A DNA stretch of 64,000 bases from Apostichopus japonicus (taxonomy: Eukaryota; Echinodermata; Holothuroidea; Aspidochirotida; Stichopodidae). The DNA is taken from assembly GCF_037975245.1 (NCBI RefSeq), contig NC_092567.1, forward strand, positions 4,472,214-4,536,213. Reading direction: 5' to 3'. This document shows positions 1 to 13,336 of this stretch, in pieces. The notes below the pieces were generated by a model, which saw only the letters and a program-made list of their open reading frames with translations, was not told the DNA's origin and did no database searches. Positions within the stretch are counted from its first letter, which is position 1; each line of letters starts with the position of its first letter. A program made the translations under genes and the position numbers.

Positions 1-1947
1 ACCGAGAGTGACAACTAGTATTGCTCGATACAGGTGGCAGTTGAGAACAGTGGAATTAAAAACTTCTTTACCGGTTTCGAACCTCTTGCCTTAGAAGCGT
101 AGCTTTACCTACAAACCTGTAGGCGGTGTATTGAACCTGGTATCCAGCACTCATTTGTTCTCTGACGGTTGGTTCCAACATGGCCTACGGATTACTATTG
201 TCAGATTGAGTTAACATTTTTTATTGATAATTGAATGGATGCTAACAACCCTTTTGTTTTATTTCTCTGTTTCTCCAATAATTAACAAAACACTGCTTAT
301 ATTGAAATATTTTAAGTCAAGCAGCGTCCACAGTGCTAAACATTTTTACTGAATCTTTGTATTTGCAAACACTGTGCCAGGCGATGACTATGGTCTTTTC
401 CTTTCCAAATGATTTGAATAATAATGACAAAACTACTATATACTAACATATAATGGTGAATTCCAGTAACATAATTAGATGCACGTTCCAACTTACATAC
501 GTGGCCAAACGTGTATTTATTTTTTTTTCTCGGGACCTATATCATTTGAAAAATAACCGTTAACGTAATTTCAGTAACTGCACATCTGTCCAAGTTCATC
601 ACATCACAATTTCTTCATTAATGGATAAGATGGTAAAGATTAATGTTTTTCCTTCTTTTTTGGGGGGTCAAATTAAAAGATCTTTTAGCCGGGAAAAAAA
701 TGATTATGATGATTAGAAACTTTTCCAAAATTAATCAGGGATAATTATTTTTTGTCGAAAATATAAATAGTTTTAATTATATATTAGAATTTAAAACATG
801 AAATCAATCCATTAATTCATATAAAAAAATTAATAATAATATGACGTAAAACAATTTGTGTGTTTATTTGGATATAGAAAAGCAAAATACTACAAAAACA
901 AAATGTTTAATATTCTTATTAACATCTGCGTATCGTGCATAATGTATACGACTGATAGCATATCATCGTTAATAATTTAGATAGTTTTAACGATTAAATA
1001 GTTATCGTTTGTCATATATCAGACATTTACGTTGACATTGTATGTCTATTTCACACTACCGCAGACCCCACACATCTAATATTATTAGACAAGTAGTCAT
1101 ATTCATATAATCAGCTGAATGTTTCTATTGTATACTTTCTTTAATTGATATCGCGTGTCCACTAAGCTCTCTACTACCTTCCTATACCTCCACCGATGAC
1201 AACACTTTTCGAATGACTTCCACCAGTTAAGAAATTGTTCTTTCTTTAGAATTCTAAATTATTGTAATTATTTCACACCTCCCTTACCTCCCCCCACCTA
1301 AAAAAAAAAAAAAGCATGTATAATATTAACAGGCAAGTCGTCATATTTAAGTAATTCCCTAGTCATATCAATGGCTCTTTCTTCAAGTGTCATTGAATGA
1401 ACTACATTACCCTTCAACTCCCTCCTGATACCACCAACACCCCCTCTCTTCTAAGAGTTTATATAATTGACATCATTTTTTAATTTTCTCCTAATCTAAC
1501 ACCCGTCCCGACAACAGGTTCTTAGTTTTGACATTACATTTCCAAACAAAGTTATAGGCAATTACAAGAAAAATACACTTTACTGAAGAAGAAAAAACAG
1601 CTCTAAGTATTTCAACGATATAATTTGACTCCAACAAGGCAAACATTACTATAATGTCCATTTGGATGCCAACAATCAGTAAGTAATTGCATCGCCGTGT
1701 GTTTAAGTAGTGAAACCTTGACAATAGTGATCCGCTTTGCGTTATACGGCAAAAAGCCAGATCATTTGTACGTCTACATACATACATTGTGCATTCGACT
1801 TTGAAATTGAATTTGATTTTACCCGTTTTTGTGAAAGAGTAGGTGTACTTGGCACAAACAGAGACATGTTATGGCGACCAGAGTGCTCAAAGCCATCTGA
1901 GTTAATATTGACAAATGTCTAAAACTAGTGTTATATTGATACATGTA
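1..1947. other. Non-coding AT-rich stretch, nothing recognised
   Basis: No open frame with splice signals or a recognisable protein motif was seen. It contains short poly-A and poly-T runs and CT-rich patches around 1160-1450. The longest open frames look like chance. Confidence 0.5.
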
Positions 1948-2242
1948 CAGGTGCGTAGCCAAAGGGGGGGGGGGCGAAGGGGCGACCCCCTTGAGCATAT
2001 TTTGTTTACGTTTTTATGATATCGCTAGTAATTTCAAATATAAAATGCTTAAATGCATCTTGCAAGGCCTGGGAAGTGACATTTCCAGCGATCTGGGAGG
2101 CACTTTCGGCCAAAATTTTCTTTTACGCTTCGCGCCAACTAATGGTGGCGCTACGCTTAGATAGTATCCAACGCCGAATCTACGACTCTGATATCTTCCT
2201 TACAGGTTCGCCCCTCTCTTGGCAAATTCCTAGCTACGCGAC
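1948..2242 (+). mobile_element. GGCGTAGCC-ended short DNA transposon, copy A
   Basis: The left end reads CAGGTGCGTAGCCAA and the right end CCTAGCTACGCGAC, which are imperfect inverted repeats of each other. The core contains the markers GGAAGTGACATTTCCAGCGA and ATGGTGGCGCTACGCTTAGA, shared with copies near 19.8, 49.6, 51.6, 56.3, 56.9 and 59.1 kb. A G-run follows the left end, as in other copies. It has no coding capacity, so it behaves like a non-autonomous terminal-inverted-repeat element (MITE type). The CAG...CTG tips would fit the hAT superfamily, but no clean 8-bp target duplication is visible here, so the superfamily is an inference. Confidence 0.7.
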
Positions 2243-5200
2243 TTCATATGTATAGTTTCATCGTGGGTATTATTTTAAAACAAGTATACTATCGGTTTAC
2301 TATTGACTCTAGCCACGGTAGAACATTATTTAGTACTTATACATTACAATGCATTTGTCATATTGTATATAAAAATACGATTTGTACATTTGATTATTTG
2401 TCAAAAATATTTGTAATCTCTGTATTTTTAATATACTACCAACTACTATTAATTGAATTAGTTGACTTGTCTAATTGGATTCAATGTCAGTGGCGTAATT
2501 ACGAGGGACACGCCCGCCCCTCTCCAATCGGAAAGTCTGAATTAACCTAAACCCCGCCTTAGTTACGGCAAGTGCAATATTTCATATTTGGCATGCACGT
2601 CTAGTCGGTCGGATATATTAATCTCATGTACACGTACATTGGTGAAGACGTGGTTTGTTTGGATTCCCTTTATTATGGTTATCATTGTATAAAGAACTGA
2701 ACGGTATACTTAAGAAACAAGAGAATACATATAAAACTCTGATAGATGTTCTCCGCTAGTTTAAATAAAATATCAACATTGTTATTACAATTGTTAGTAC
2801 ATATCTAAAATGTTCCATGAGTTTTACGACATTACTACCAGCATTTTCCCTTTCTGTATAAACAGCTGAGTATGACTAGAGAAGTAACATTCCGGTGAAA
2901 CTTTCACTCATTTCCGACGGATGTACCAAACAGCTGTAATGTTATTGCTGCACATGCCTGCACTAACAACAAATTGCTTTGTTTTTCTTTATATTCGGTT
3001 CGGTTCCGGTTCCGGTCCGGTTCGAGTTAATCCCAGATTAATGTATATATGTCGTCCAGTTACAGAGTTGTTGACAATTAACAATTCATAATCATGGACG
3101 TTAAATATGAATGTAAGAGACTGACTTCGGTCAGCTTGCGGCTTTGATAAGCCAATGATGGCTTCTTCGCGAGTTCCTGCCCTGCAGGAGGATCTAATAT
3201 ACATACATACATATTCCAGTTTATTGTTTTGACCTTGACTAAGACATGTGGCTAGTTTACCTAACGTGGTTGCAAGTGCATATAAAGTCAATGCCTGTGG
3301 TGCATTTAAAACAGTGAATGACACTCATATCAAAGCAGATAAGTAATGCAAATATGTAAGAAATACAAAACATCATCAGCAAGTGTGCAACAATGGCATC
3401 ATCTTAAACTATGAAATGTGACAATTTCAACTTTCAAATCTCTCTTTTTATCCATCTTTTCTTTCTTTGAGAGGGGGGGGGGGCTTTTCCAGAAGCAAAT
3501 ACCGTCGCTAGACATATAAAAGGCAGACTAAAAAGAGGGGAGTGTACAATCTTACCTTATCGACGTAACAGCTCGCCTAGACTTTTCATTTATTTGCCGT
3601 CCCATATTTTTCCTCACACATTCGAACCAACTCTCGATATCTCTTAGTACGCATATAGAGATTGAAAAGTGCAGCTCGTGAAATGACGGGACATGAATAT
3701 TCATATGTCACACAAGTAACACATGTCGCTGGCAATTACGATAAATATATGAACGTACGCAAACTAATATTCATGGTTTTTGACGGAACGTCTAAAAATA
3801 ATGTGTATCACCTTTGTCTTTAGAAGCGTGTTGAGTTGATGATTGATATGCAGGAACGTGTGCAATAGCTGGACATAGTTGAAACGGAAAATCCCCTTCC
3901 AAGCTTTTTACTAGACATATTCACGTAAAGTTGAGTCAATTCCTTTGAACCTCGTCTATATATGTTTGAGATCAGTTGAACGTAATTAAGGTGCCAATAA
4001 TACCTATTCGCGTCCTACGTCACATGTACAGGTCTTATTATCCTTCAAACTGTACAAGGAATCTTCCTACAGAGACAACGCCGAACAATACAAATCGACA
4101 TTGTTTTATATAAGTGTGTGCAACAAAGTGAACTGCATCAAGTGACATTATTCAGTCGTTACTGCTTATTTTCCCTCTCAAGTTTATTTCCTTATTGAAG
4201 GGTTGCCCTTCAATAAAATATGTTGATACCTTTTCATAGGTTATAATATCATGTACTATATATTACCATTTAGCAAAGTAGTCTATTCTATGCGGTCCGG
4301 GTATATTCACCTGACCGGCGATATTTTTATTCAATAAATATGTATTCAAAGTGATTTATTGTGTTTTAAAACGATTGCCCCGTTTATAAAACATCAATTT
4401 CCAACCCGTTTGATCACCAGAGGCTCGAATTTTGGCGAAATTTCGAAACTTGTTATGACAACATGAGGAAATCATACGAATTACATTTAAAATATTGCTT
4501 TAGGTCACAAGTTCTTATTTAAAAATTCCAAAGGGGAGGGGGAAACCCCCTCCCCTTAGACCCCTCCCCCAGGCCGGCCATCAGTCTTCAGCCCCCCCAC
4601 TCAAAAGTACCTTCCTACGCCACTGATTTGTAAGCATCATTAGTTTTGTTTAACCCTGATTGTTGTTAACAATTTTATTTGGGGGTGCAAGTCCCCTGAT
4701 CTTCCCTTGCCCCCTGCAGGTGTTCATAAATAAGAGCAATATGTCAATAATCATCAAAATAAAATCGCCCAAGATATGTTACAACGAACACCTCTAGTAT
4801 CGAAGGCGTGAAATCAAGTATAACTTTATACCCGTGTAACTTAATCGGTAGTACACATAGGAGCTCAAGATAATGAACTTCAGCAAATCATATGTTGTTA
4901 ATTTGGTTCCCTATGCTGTCTACAAGAAACGATTATCGATAGCTATATGCATGGTAAATGAGTGTATAGTATGTGAACACGACTTACACAATGTTGGAGC
5001 AGATAAAAACTCATTCATGGTCAGCAGAGTTGTTGTGTAGTTACTTGTATTTAACTTATGCATAGTAAATTATTATTGTAACGGGAACATTTGTAAACAA
5101 GCAATCCATTAATGACAGCAAGAAAAGGTCATTCACATGAAAGCATTGATATTTATGCCGTGATTTAAACTACTATTCTGACTTCTCGGGTAATGCTCTT

Positions 5201-5831
5201 GACGTGATAAATTCTACCAAGAAATATAACATTACTTTAGTAATCCGACTTTTGATGAAACTTTTATTGCTTCCTGATGAAAAACTTGCCAAAATCCACC
5301 CCCCCCCCCAAAAAAAAAAAAAAAAAAAAACATCCGAAGCGAGATTTCACTTCCTCTCAAGGAGCAATGTATTGGCAAGGAATACCTCCTGCTTAAGCAT
5401 GGATGGTATATCACCCTGTCAGTGTAATACATATAGGATATTATTTTAATACAAGTAACCGCATGAGAGTAATCCTATTGGATTATAGTTTCTTTATAAG
5501 TATCATATTTTCTTATTATCCAAACTATTTTCGAATGCGATTCGAGACTGGTCTAGTGTATAAAGAGGAGATTTGCTTCAGGATCGAAATTTTAGACAAA
5601 CACTGGTTTGTTGCCGTGGCAATCATGAACTCATAATTAAAAGAAATGAAGACATGGTGTAACGTTGCCATGAGAATATGCAAATATGTTTATGGGCAAA
5701 GAAATGTTCCAAATTGCAAAAGAATACTGTACAGTATTATAGTCTACTTGCAATTAGTTACAGCAGTAGTACTGTATATGTTCTCACACACACACCGAGT
5801 CTCAATACACACTGTACGTACTTCTTAAATC
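2243..5831. other. Non-coding with scattered repeat termini
   Basis: There is no convincing gene. CAGTGGCGTAATTACG near 2490 and CTTCCTACGCCACTG near 4611-4625 resemble ends of the GGCGTAGCC-like repeats; the second closes a block (about 4530-4625) of alternating G-rich and C-rich runs able to pair. A minus-strand open frame of 111 codons (2989-3324) has a CTGCAG-type acceptor inside it and ends in a GGTTCCGG tandem at 2996-3020, but no family is recognised. A poly-C/poly-A run lies at about 5299-5330. Confidence 0.4.
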
Positions 5832-6074
5832 ATGCAGCTAAATACTTCGAGTAGCATGAATGACTTAGTGATTAATTTTAAGCTTAATTCTGAGCTAGAG
5901 TCAATGTCAGCAACCTTATCGAGGTGCTTCAAAGAAGAACCGAAGCGTAAAGCGTCCAATGTTGACACTAGTAACAATAAAAACCTTGTCGTTAAGCCTA
6001 ACAATAACGTTAGCACTACTACTACTACTGGCGTCATTCAGGAGAAAGATCAAGGGAGGCATAAGGAGAATTAA
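5832..6074 (+). CDS. Unrecognised 80-codon open frame
   Basis: The frame starts at an ATG and ends in TAA. Its product is polar, rich in Ser, Asn, Thr and Lys, with a Thr run near its C-terminus (from ACT repeats), a low-complexity composition seen in disordered protein tails. No domain is recognised, and no signal peptide or membrane segment is visible. It could be a terminal exon of a larger gene, a small protein, or a chance frame. Two shadow frames on the opposite strand cover the same bases, which weakens the case. It ends 67 bp before the hairpin element at 6141. Confidence 0.22.
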   Translation: MQLNTSSSMNDLVINFKLNSELESMSATLSRCFKEEPKRKASNVDTSNNKNLVVKPNNNVSTTTTTGVIQEKDQGRHKEN

Positions 6075-6140
6075 ATACAGATCAGCAAAAATTAGCGAAA
6101 AAATGCCGTTTTCTAACATTTGTGAGGGTCATTTATGAAT

Positions 6141-6271
6141 GGGGATAAAAACGAGGGTACCCGGTCTTATATTTGATTTGAGACCTCTGATGACGTCCGC
6201 TCAGCCTCCTCGATGACATCATCATCGGTCTCAAATCAAATTTAAGACCGGTTCCCCTCGTATTTATCCCC
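6141..6271. repeat. 131-bp near-perfect hairpin (fold-back element)
   Basis: The two 45-nt arms, 6141-6185 and 6227-6271, match as reverse complements at 41 of 45 positions; both tips are GGGGATAAA/TTTATCCCC. The stem can continue inward through TGATGACGTC pairing with GACATCATCA, leaving a loop of about 17 nt. Such a structure suits a fold-back MITE. If transcribed it would form a long hairpin RNA. No clear target duplication was found next to the tips and it has no coding capacity. Confidence 0.85.
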
Positions 6272-8356
6272 TAAATATATATCACTTGTATTAATCATCC
6301 AAAGTGTTCAATTGTTGAATTACTTTTTATTAGCTGATGCTATTTGATATTTGCTTATACGTAAACCCTCTATCAAGATCATGTAACTGAACCGGCTTGG
6401 TCGTAATATGACCTTAAAGCTAAAAACTAATTTGTACTGAGCGACACACACTTCTCAAATAACGTCTGTAGTAAATATTTAACAATGATATTCACTACAA
6501 ATAATAGACAAGGGGGCAATCCGTGGAGATGCATATCACATTACCAGCACACTGAAATATACTAAATTTTCCATCCTATTAACCAATGTTGACAAACGTG
6601 ATGTATCAGCTTGTTGACGCCTCTACAATGTACTTACGTATGCCCTAACAGTGTATATGTATGGTGCGCCAGAACCTGTCATACTTCTTTGGTTATTGGA
6701 CAAGTCTGTGCCGAGTTATGACGCGCGGTGTATTTTAAGCTTGTATGTGCCATGTTGAAGTACTAACACGTCACGTATTTGCATGCACAATATAGAATAT
6801 TGCTTCTTAAATATGAGCTTTCATTTTGCATATGGAACGATAATATTTTGGGATAAATGATATCAAATGGTATGGTAATTTGTTTTGACCGACTAAACAA
6901 TACAGTTAATTATGTTCTCCAAATTTCAATTACACCAAATACATATAAGCATTTGGATCACCACGGAACTAAATATTCATTTTGAATATGTAAATTGGAG
7001 TTGAACCATAATCAAAATATAAGTAATACAACTAAAATTAAACAAATGGGCAAATATGCACTATAAATTCATGCATGCACAACACATATATGTATGGGCT
7101 TTTCTTCTACTATATACAGTAACCACCTATTATAGTAGCCATGTCTTAAGATTTAAACCAAGCAAGGTTAGAAGGCATTATTTTAAGTTGCTGAAAGTAG
7201 TAATTAGAATAATGAACAATGGCATACTCATGCAGTGCTGAGAATTAAATGTAATTTTCCAATACATTTCGAGAACAAAATAAGGAAGGCAGTAGAGGTA
7301 TGTTTAAGTTAGGCTACAGTGGTGCTTTCATCTCTGTGAATGGAAAATTAACATCACACACACACGCGCAAGCACCCACAAATGCAGGCACACCATCGGA
7401 ACTCTTTCTGAAAATCGTAAATTTGTTCTTGCCTGCATGGATATAATATTCTCACGGCGAATGTGTATTATTACATTAGTAATGGAATTATTTGTACCGA
7501 AATTGTGACGGTATGTATTGACCAGTTTTACTTAACGCCCACTGATGAATTATGCGAAACAATAATTGGATATAGATTGATGAATTAACAGTACATAATT
7601 CGACTTAATGCTTATAGTTTAAATGATATTGTAAAATCAAATTAGGTTTGGTTCTAATTTATATTCCAACAAACGAGTTTCATACCCCGGAAATGATGAC
7701 TAATTTACTATAATTATGAAAAGAAATGAGACACAGGTGTCTGTGTAACTTTTTTTTGTCTGGTGTCTGTGTCAAATGCAGCACAATTGATGGAACATGA
7801 CTGCGCGATACAAGTCCGTCTCTATGAAAGTGAAGGACCATTGTCTTACATAATTCACCTTATTCAAAGCTTTCAGTTTGGGCTGGGGTGATGATTAATA
7901 ATCGGAGGATGTTTCAAACAATATTTTAACCATAAACCAATTTGTCTGCTAGTAGGTAAGCCGCTATTTTACTTTTCGACCGGTAACAGCGGTATCCAAT
8001 GTCTGTTTCCCTTCCGATCGACATTTCAGGAAAGACTATTGAAATTTACCCTCTATCCCCTTAAGACTTAAACCAGCTACTGCATGCCTAGTTTGTCAGT
8101 ATTTGAGGGTAGCGTTATTGTTTACATCAAGGGATGCGTACATATTCTCGTATTTGATTTATTAAACTTAATTACAATATAGGACATGTAGAAGTTGCTT
8201 ATTTATTGAAGAAAATCATGGGCTAGTTCAAGTTAATTATTTGTGGGTTGTGCTATACTTATCTTTGAGAAGTAAATTGTTGTTCCTGTTTAACATAGTA
8301 CCGTTTATTCCAGTTTTCTAATATTAACATAGAATTTCATTGGAATGTGTACTCAC
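6272..8356. other. Non-coding AT-rich stretch
   Basis: No gene is supported. A short (CA)n tract lies at about 7354-7368. Other open frames are short and unremarkable. Confidence 0.45.
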
Positions 8357-8437
8357 ATGGATGACGAGAGGTCAACTGGACAAGACTTTGAAATCCAATA
8401 TCTGTTGATCTCCAAGAAGTTTCGAGAAGTCAGGAAG
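8357..8437 (+). CDS. Possible first coding exon, 27 codons
   Basis: An ATG opens 27 codons of charged, non-repetitive sequence (it begins MDDERSTGQDFEIQYLLISK) and then meets a GTAAAA donor-like site in phase 0. Without splicing the frame would stop after 38 codons. The composition is unlike the AT-rich surroundings: balanced Glu, Asp, Lys and Arg, with few homopolymers. No partner exon was identified downstream and no domain is recognised, so it may be a genuine first exon, a relic, or chance. Confidence 0.3.
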
Positions 8438-11400
8438 GTAAAATTACGCACGAACTTCACCATTAGAAAATAACTATCGTTATGCTATATAGTTTAAAGT
8501 GTATCCCGGTATAAAACTAAACCGATCCTCTCAACAAACTTAATCCTCCACAAGGAATCATCTTCTCAGCCAACGAAAAGATGTAGGTCTCTGAATATCA
8601 TGTTGATCCTTAATTCATGGTAGTATATAGCCTACATCCATCTGGATTAGCGATATTATCGCGAAAGAATCACAAGGTAAAATCCTGGGATATTGATCCA
8701 ACGACAATAATCTTCCCCTAATAAATGAACAAATCTTTTACTGTTGTAAGCTGTGCATTACTCTGGTTCCACCTTTGTTTCTCTTGGTGTTTGTATATAT
8801 ATCATTATGTTATTTGAATATTCATTCTTGTGAACATCAAGAACTAACTTATGTCAGGGCAGCCCTTCTAATCTCAAAGAAACATGGATGATCGAAACAA
8901 TCCTACAACCTCACTCTGACTATCCTGACCGTACTCCGCAGTCTTCATCTTACGATACCTTTATTATAATTAGAAGATAGTTGTGTCCCCCGCGTGATGC
9001 AAATTTTGTTATTTTAGAGGGCGGTCGTACGCTTTATTCAAAGAGAAATGAGAACTGTGCGGCGATCAATGCTGATATTGTTAAAACTAGTACAGATAAA
9101 TGGTTTCACTTTGAATGCAACATTTTTTTAAGTGTATATATTTAGATTGGATGCTAGCCTGTAACAATGGACTATTTCGTGTTAGGCTAAGAAGATGATT
9201 CTTTGTATATTTAAAGTAAATATTTAGGTTGATTTTGATGAAAGTGTTATTTGCTTCAGGAATACAGTAGCAAAACTGTTTGTTAACTTTGTAAGGCTTA
9301 ATTCAAACAAACAGTAAGTTAAAGTTTGAATGTTCTAGATCTAGTTAAAAACTTATCTGATTGACTACAATTTGTAAACTGTATGTACTTTATTAATTAC
9401 TCTTACTAACCGACTTAAAACAAGGTGCCTTAATTTGATTAATTGCAATCTCATTTTGAAAAGTCGAAGGTTTTGGTAACATTCTTCTGGGAGATATGGC
9501 TGCTTTGAGGTTTACAATGAGAGAAACATTTTCTTGTCCTTACATATTTGTTACGTAACGTTTGCTTAAGAGTAAATTTAGGTAAATTAGGATATCATTA
9601 AATGATGTAAAAATGTATGCAGATGGATGGCTTGTAAATGAAGAAGTAAAATATTGCACTGAATTTGTGTGTTACATAACTTACATGCATTTTATCGTGT
9701 ATTATTGGTCCAATCAGTTTAGTTTTATCGGCAGTTGTACGGCAACATTCACATGGTAAGATATATTGATAATATTAAAACAGGAGTTAATCTTACATGG
9801 CTTGGTCGGAGGAGATGAAAAATTACAAACTTACCCACAAAAATGCTACTTAAAGTGTCGATAAATGTAAAATTATTTTCATCCGTACACTAACCAAACA
9901 TGATTAGGTTTTACCATCGTTCCGGTTATATTAGCCTTCCACACATATCCCGTTCTTGCCTCACTCTTGAATGGATCGACTGTTGTTTACCGTAATATTG
10001 TCATCTTGGAAAACAATGACTTCCGCATTATAGAAGTTAAAATTGCTTTATATTGACAAGGCAAGGTTCATGGTAAGATATTTAACCACATGTGACATCA
10101 GTACAACCTAAATAATGTAACTTATCCGCACCAGCCTCCCCCTCCCCCTCCCCTCCAGTCCAGTCTTGTCATGATATATGTGATGATGCATATCTTACGC
10201 CCCAACAATTGATCATGACGTCATATATGCTAGTGTGTCCAGATTTCCAGCCGCCCCCGCTCTTTGATGTGTGTTCTGTTTTATTTGTTTATGAATTTAA
10301 TGATTAGTATCAAAACTTTGACTAATTAAACACCTTAAACAAGGAGCAATCATTATCCAATCATTGAACTTTGTATCAATCTGATAATATCGCTTGCTTA
10401 GGATGAATTGTCACAATCTGTCAGCTGGCGGTATACCATAAACCGCGGTGTTAACGAGACGATATATCTCTTTTACTGCAGACCACAAAATCACACCATG
10501 AAGGATAAAATAAGCCATTTATATTACTGCCAGACATCAATATAGGTCAATGTTTACGACCTTTAGACACTGAGTCAAAGAGAGTGAAAACAAGAAAGGA
10601 TTGAAATCTATGTCAAAAACAAGTCTATGAAGCAAACCTTCAAATTCACGACATAAAATTATAAAATAAAATAGAATCGGATCTCGTTATCGATGTATTA
10701 ATAAACATTCTCAGCAAGTTTACAATTTCGTTTGCGTTTTAGGGTACAGTTTAAGGAAAACACTGCAGACGGGCGTGACGAAGTGTTACGTAACAAAGGC
10801 CTCCAAAAATGTTAGCATATATTGATAAGCATTATGACGTTATCAATACATAGAAACAGACATACGTGGTATCCAATGCAGTTGAGGACGAACGGGGAAG
10901 GGAAAGGACATTGTACGGGAGAAATGAATTCAGTAGTAATATAGAGGCCAGGGGTAACGGCACCATTGAAATACCAGCTTATTAACTCATCTTTAATTTA
11001 CCAAACGAGATTCAATGAGGAAGTTCATCTCGATTTAAGGTTAATACAATGGAGGGAATCCGCAAGGAGAACCCCTCCCCACCCCCTTTTTCAAAAAAGG
11101 GGTGGGAATTTTTCAAAAGGCACACATGACGTTGAAATTACAAGTTAGTACATAGACTACGTGTTACACAGAGATAACAATGTTGACAATATATATCTGA
11201 TTAGTTTTCTTTTATTGCTTCCATTGACATTACAATATCAATACATATCAATAACTTCATGAAAAGATTCTAATATACGAACTTATGATATAGTAACCGG
11301 TTAACGGGATTTATCGGTTGTGATTGTATCACAATGAGAGACCGGGATCGCCTCAAAGGGAACAAGTGTATTTGTTGCAAACATTGTATATTTGTACTTA

Positions 11401-12620
11401 CATGCAGAAATACGGAAGATACCAAAAACAATTACAAAATAAAGTGATAATTATATCCTTGGAAATATGTCATATCATAAACAGATACCGCAACGCAGTG
11501 ATGTCTTCCATATGTATGTGTTAATCTCTGTGTGTAGTTATGTAAATATATTCAGTTTTGCGTTACAGGGCTTGGGTTTAGTGGTTAACGTCATGGCTTC
11601 ATAACATCCAATTGGGTTAAAGCAAATACGACAAAAACTGATTTACAATGACGAGATCATGAATATTCATTAATCATTAACCCGCATCCTTATTAAGAAG
11701 TATCAAAATAACGATACAAGAAGATAAAGATATGTATGGAGAGCCAATCATTGCATTTAAGGTCCATGTTAAATATACAGAACATTATCTTCGTTGCTAT
11801 CATGTTAAAATCTTACTATAATACGTCACTGTCACGTGTTCCTATTGTCTTCAAAGAAACATCATTAGAGATCATACTAATGGAACAAGAACTGTTTTAA
11901 AAAAACAAAACATGTCATTGTGATTAATTTATGTCTTAGACAATGTTTTAGTTTGATTTTGAGTAACAGAATCAATGGTATAACGGTAGACAGCAAGTCA
12001 TTGTTATTATGATAACATTTAACAATATTCTTCTAATATTCACTGTATTACGCGTGAGTAATATCTAAGATTAATTCATAACATAGAAATACAAGGAACG
12101 AAATAAAGCAACTAAATCTTGAAAGAAAGTAAAATTAATGAATGGATGAAGTAGAATGCAATCTAGCAATTAATGACTAAACATAACAATAATTAGAGCA
12201 AGTATTATATATAGTCTTAGAATTGTTCTAATTCGAAGGAAAATATCGGAGTATAAAGAAATAAGAAGATCCGAAATAAAGTAAAACCAGTAGAATCATT
12301 TATGAAGCGCATACAAATAACAATGAAAGAATAAAATAAAGAGTATATACTATACAGAACCGATCTTTGTATTTAAGGATTACTTGATATATGAATAATA
12401 TTATCAGCTTAACTACGACATAATTATGTAATGCTAAAACAATAACTGTGTAACGTTCTGCTTATATACCTTATAAAACAAGACTGTATATGAAGCAACT
12501 AACGAAGGCAAAGTGTAATATTTCAAAACTTATTCAAATCTACTTTTATAGTCTTTTTGAGAAACGGTATCTCCAAGTTCAAATATATTTTTCTCATATG
12601 CGTAAAGTGACCTAAAGTGA
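8438..12620. other. Non-coding AT-rich stretch
   Basis: No gene, RNA or transposon could be supported. A CT-rich patch lies near 10134-10160 and a perfect TGACGTCA at 10216-10223. Confidence 0.45.
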
Positions 12621-13336
12621 CCTATCATGTAATATAAACACGATCGATAGCTTACCTATCACATAATATTAAAATGATCGATAGCTTACCTATCATGTAA
12701 TATTAAAATGATCGATAGCATACATATCAATGTCATATTAAAATGATCGAAAGCTTACCTATCACATAATACTAAAATGATCGATAGCTATACCTATCAT
12801 GTAATATTACAATGATCGATAGCTTACATATCGTGTGATACTAAATTGATCGACAGCTTACCTATTGTGTACTATTAAAACGATCGATAGCTTACCTATG
12901 TAACCTATCACATAATATTAAAATGATCGATAGCTTACCCATTACATAATATTAAAATGATCAATAGCTTACCTATCACATAATATTAAAATGATCGATG
13001 GCTTACCTATCACATAATATTAACATGATCGATAGCTTACCCATTACATAATATTAAAATGATCAATAGATTACCTATAACATAATATTAACATGATCGA
13101 TAGCTTACCTATCACATAATATTGAAATGACCAATAGCTAACCTATCACATATTATTAACATGATCGCTAGCTTACCTATCACATCATATTAAAATGATC
13201 GATAGTTACCTATCACATACTATTAACATGATCGATAGTTTACCTATCACATAATATTACAATGATCAATAGCTTACCTATCACATACTATTAACATGAT
13301 CGATAGTTTACCTATCACATACTATTAATATGATCG
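12621..13336. repeat. 34-bp minisatellite, about 21 units
   Basis: The unit is close to ATGATCGATAGCTTACCTAT followed by CACATAATATTAAA. I counted 21 occurrences of the GATCGATAG-like anchor, spaced mostly 34 bp. Each unit carries dyads: ATCGAT, GATAG-CTTAC-CTATC (a 5-bp stem with 5-nt spacer) and TAATATTA. Variant units carrying CCCATTACATAA followed by GATCAATAG recur about 102 bp apart, suggesting expansion in blocks of three units. Confidence 0.95.

Noticed and set aside
2989-3324. 111-codon minus-strand frame
   Set aside because: Its C-terminus is a GGTTCCGG tandem and no family is recognised, so it is mentioned only as part of a non-coding stretch.
12621-13336. CRISPR-like array of regular repeats
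   Set aside because: Units are contiguous 34-bp tandem repeats with no unique spacers, in an animal-type genome.
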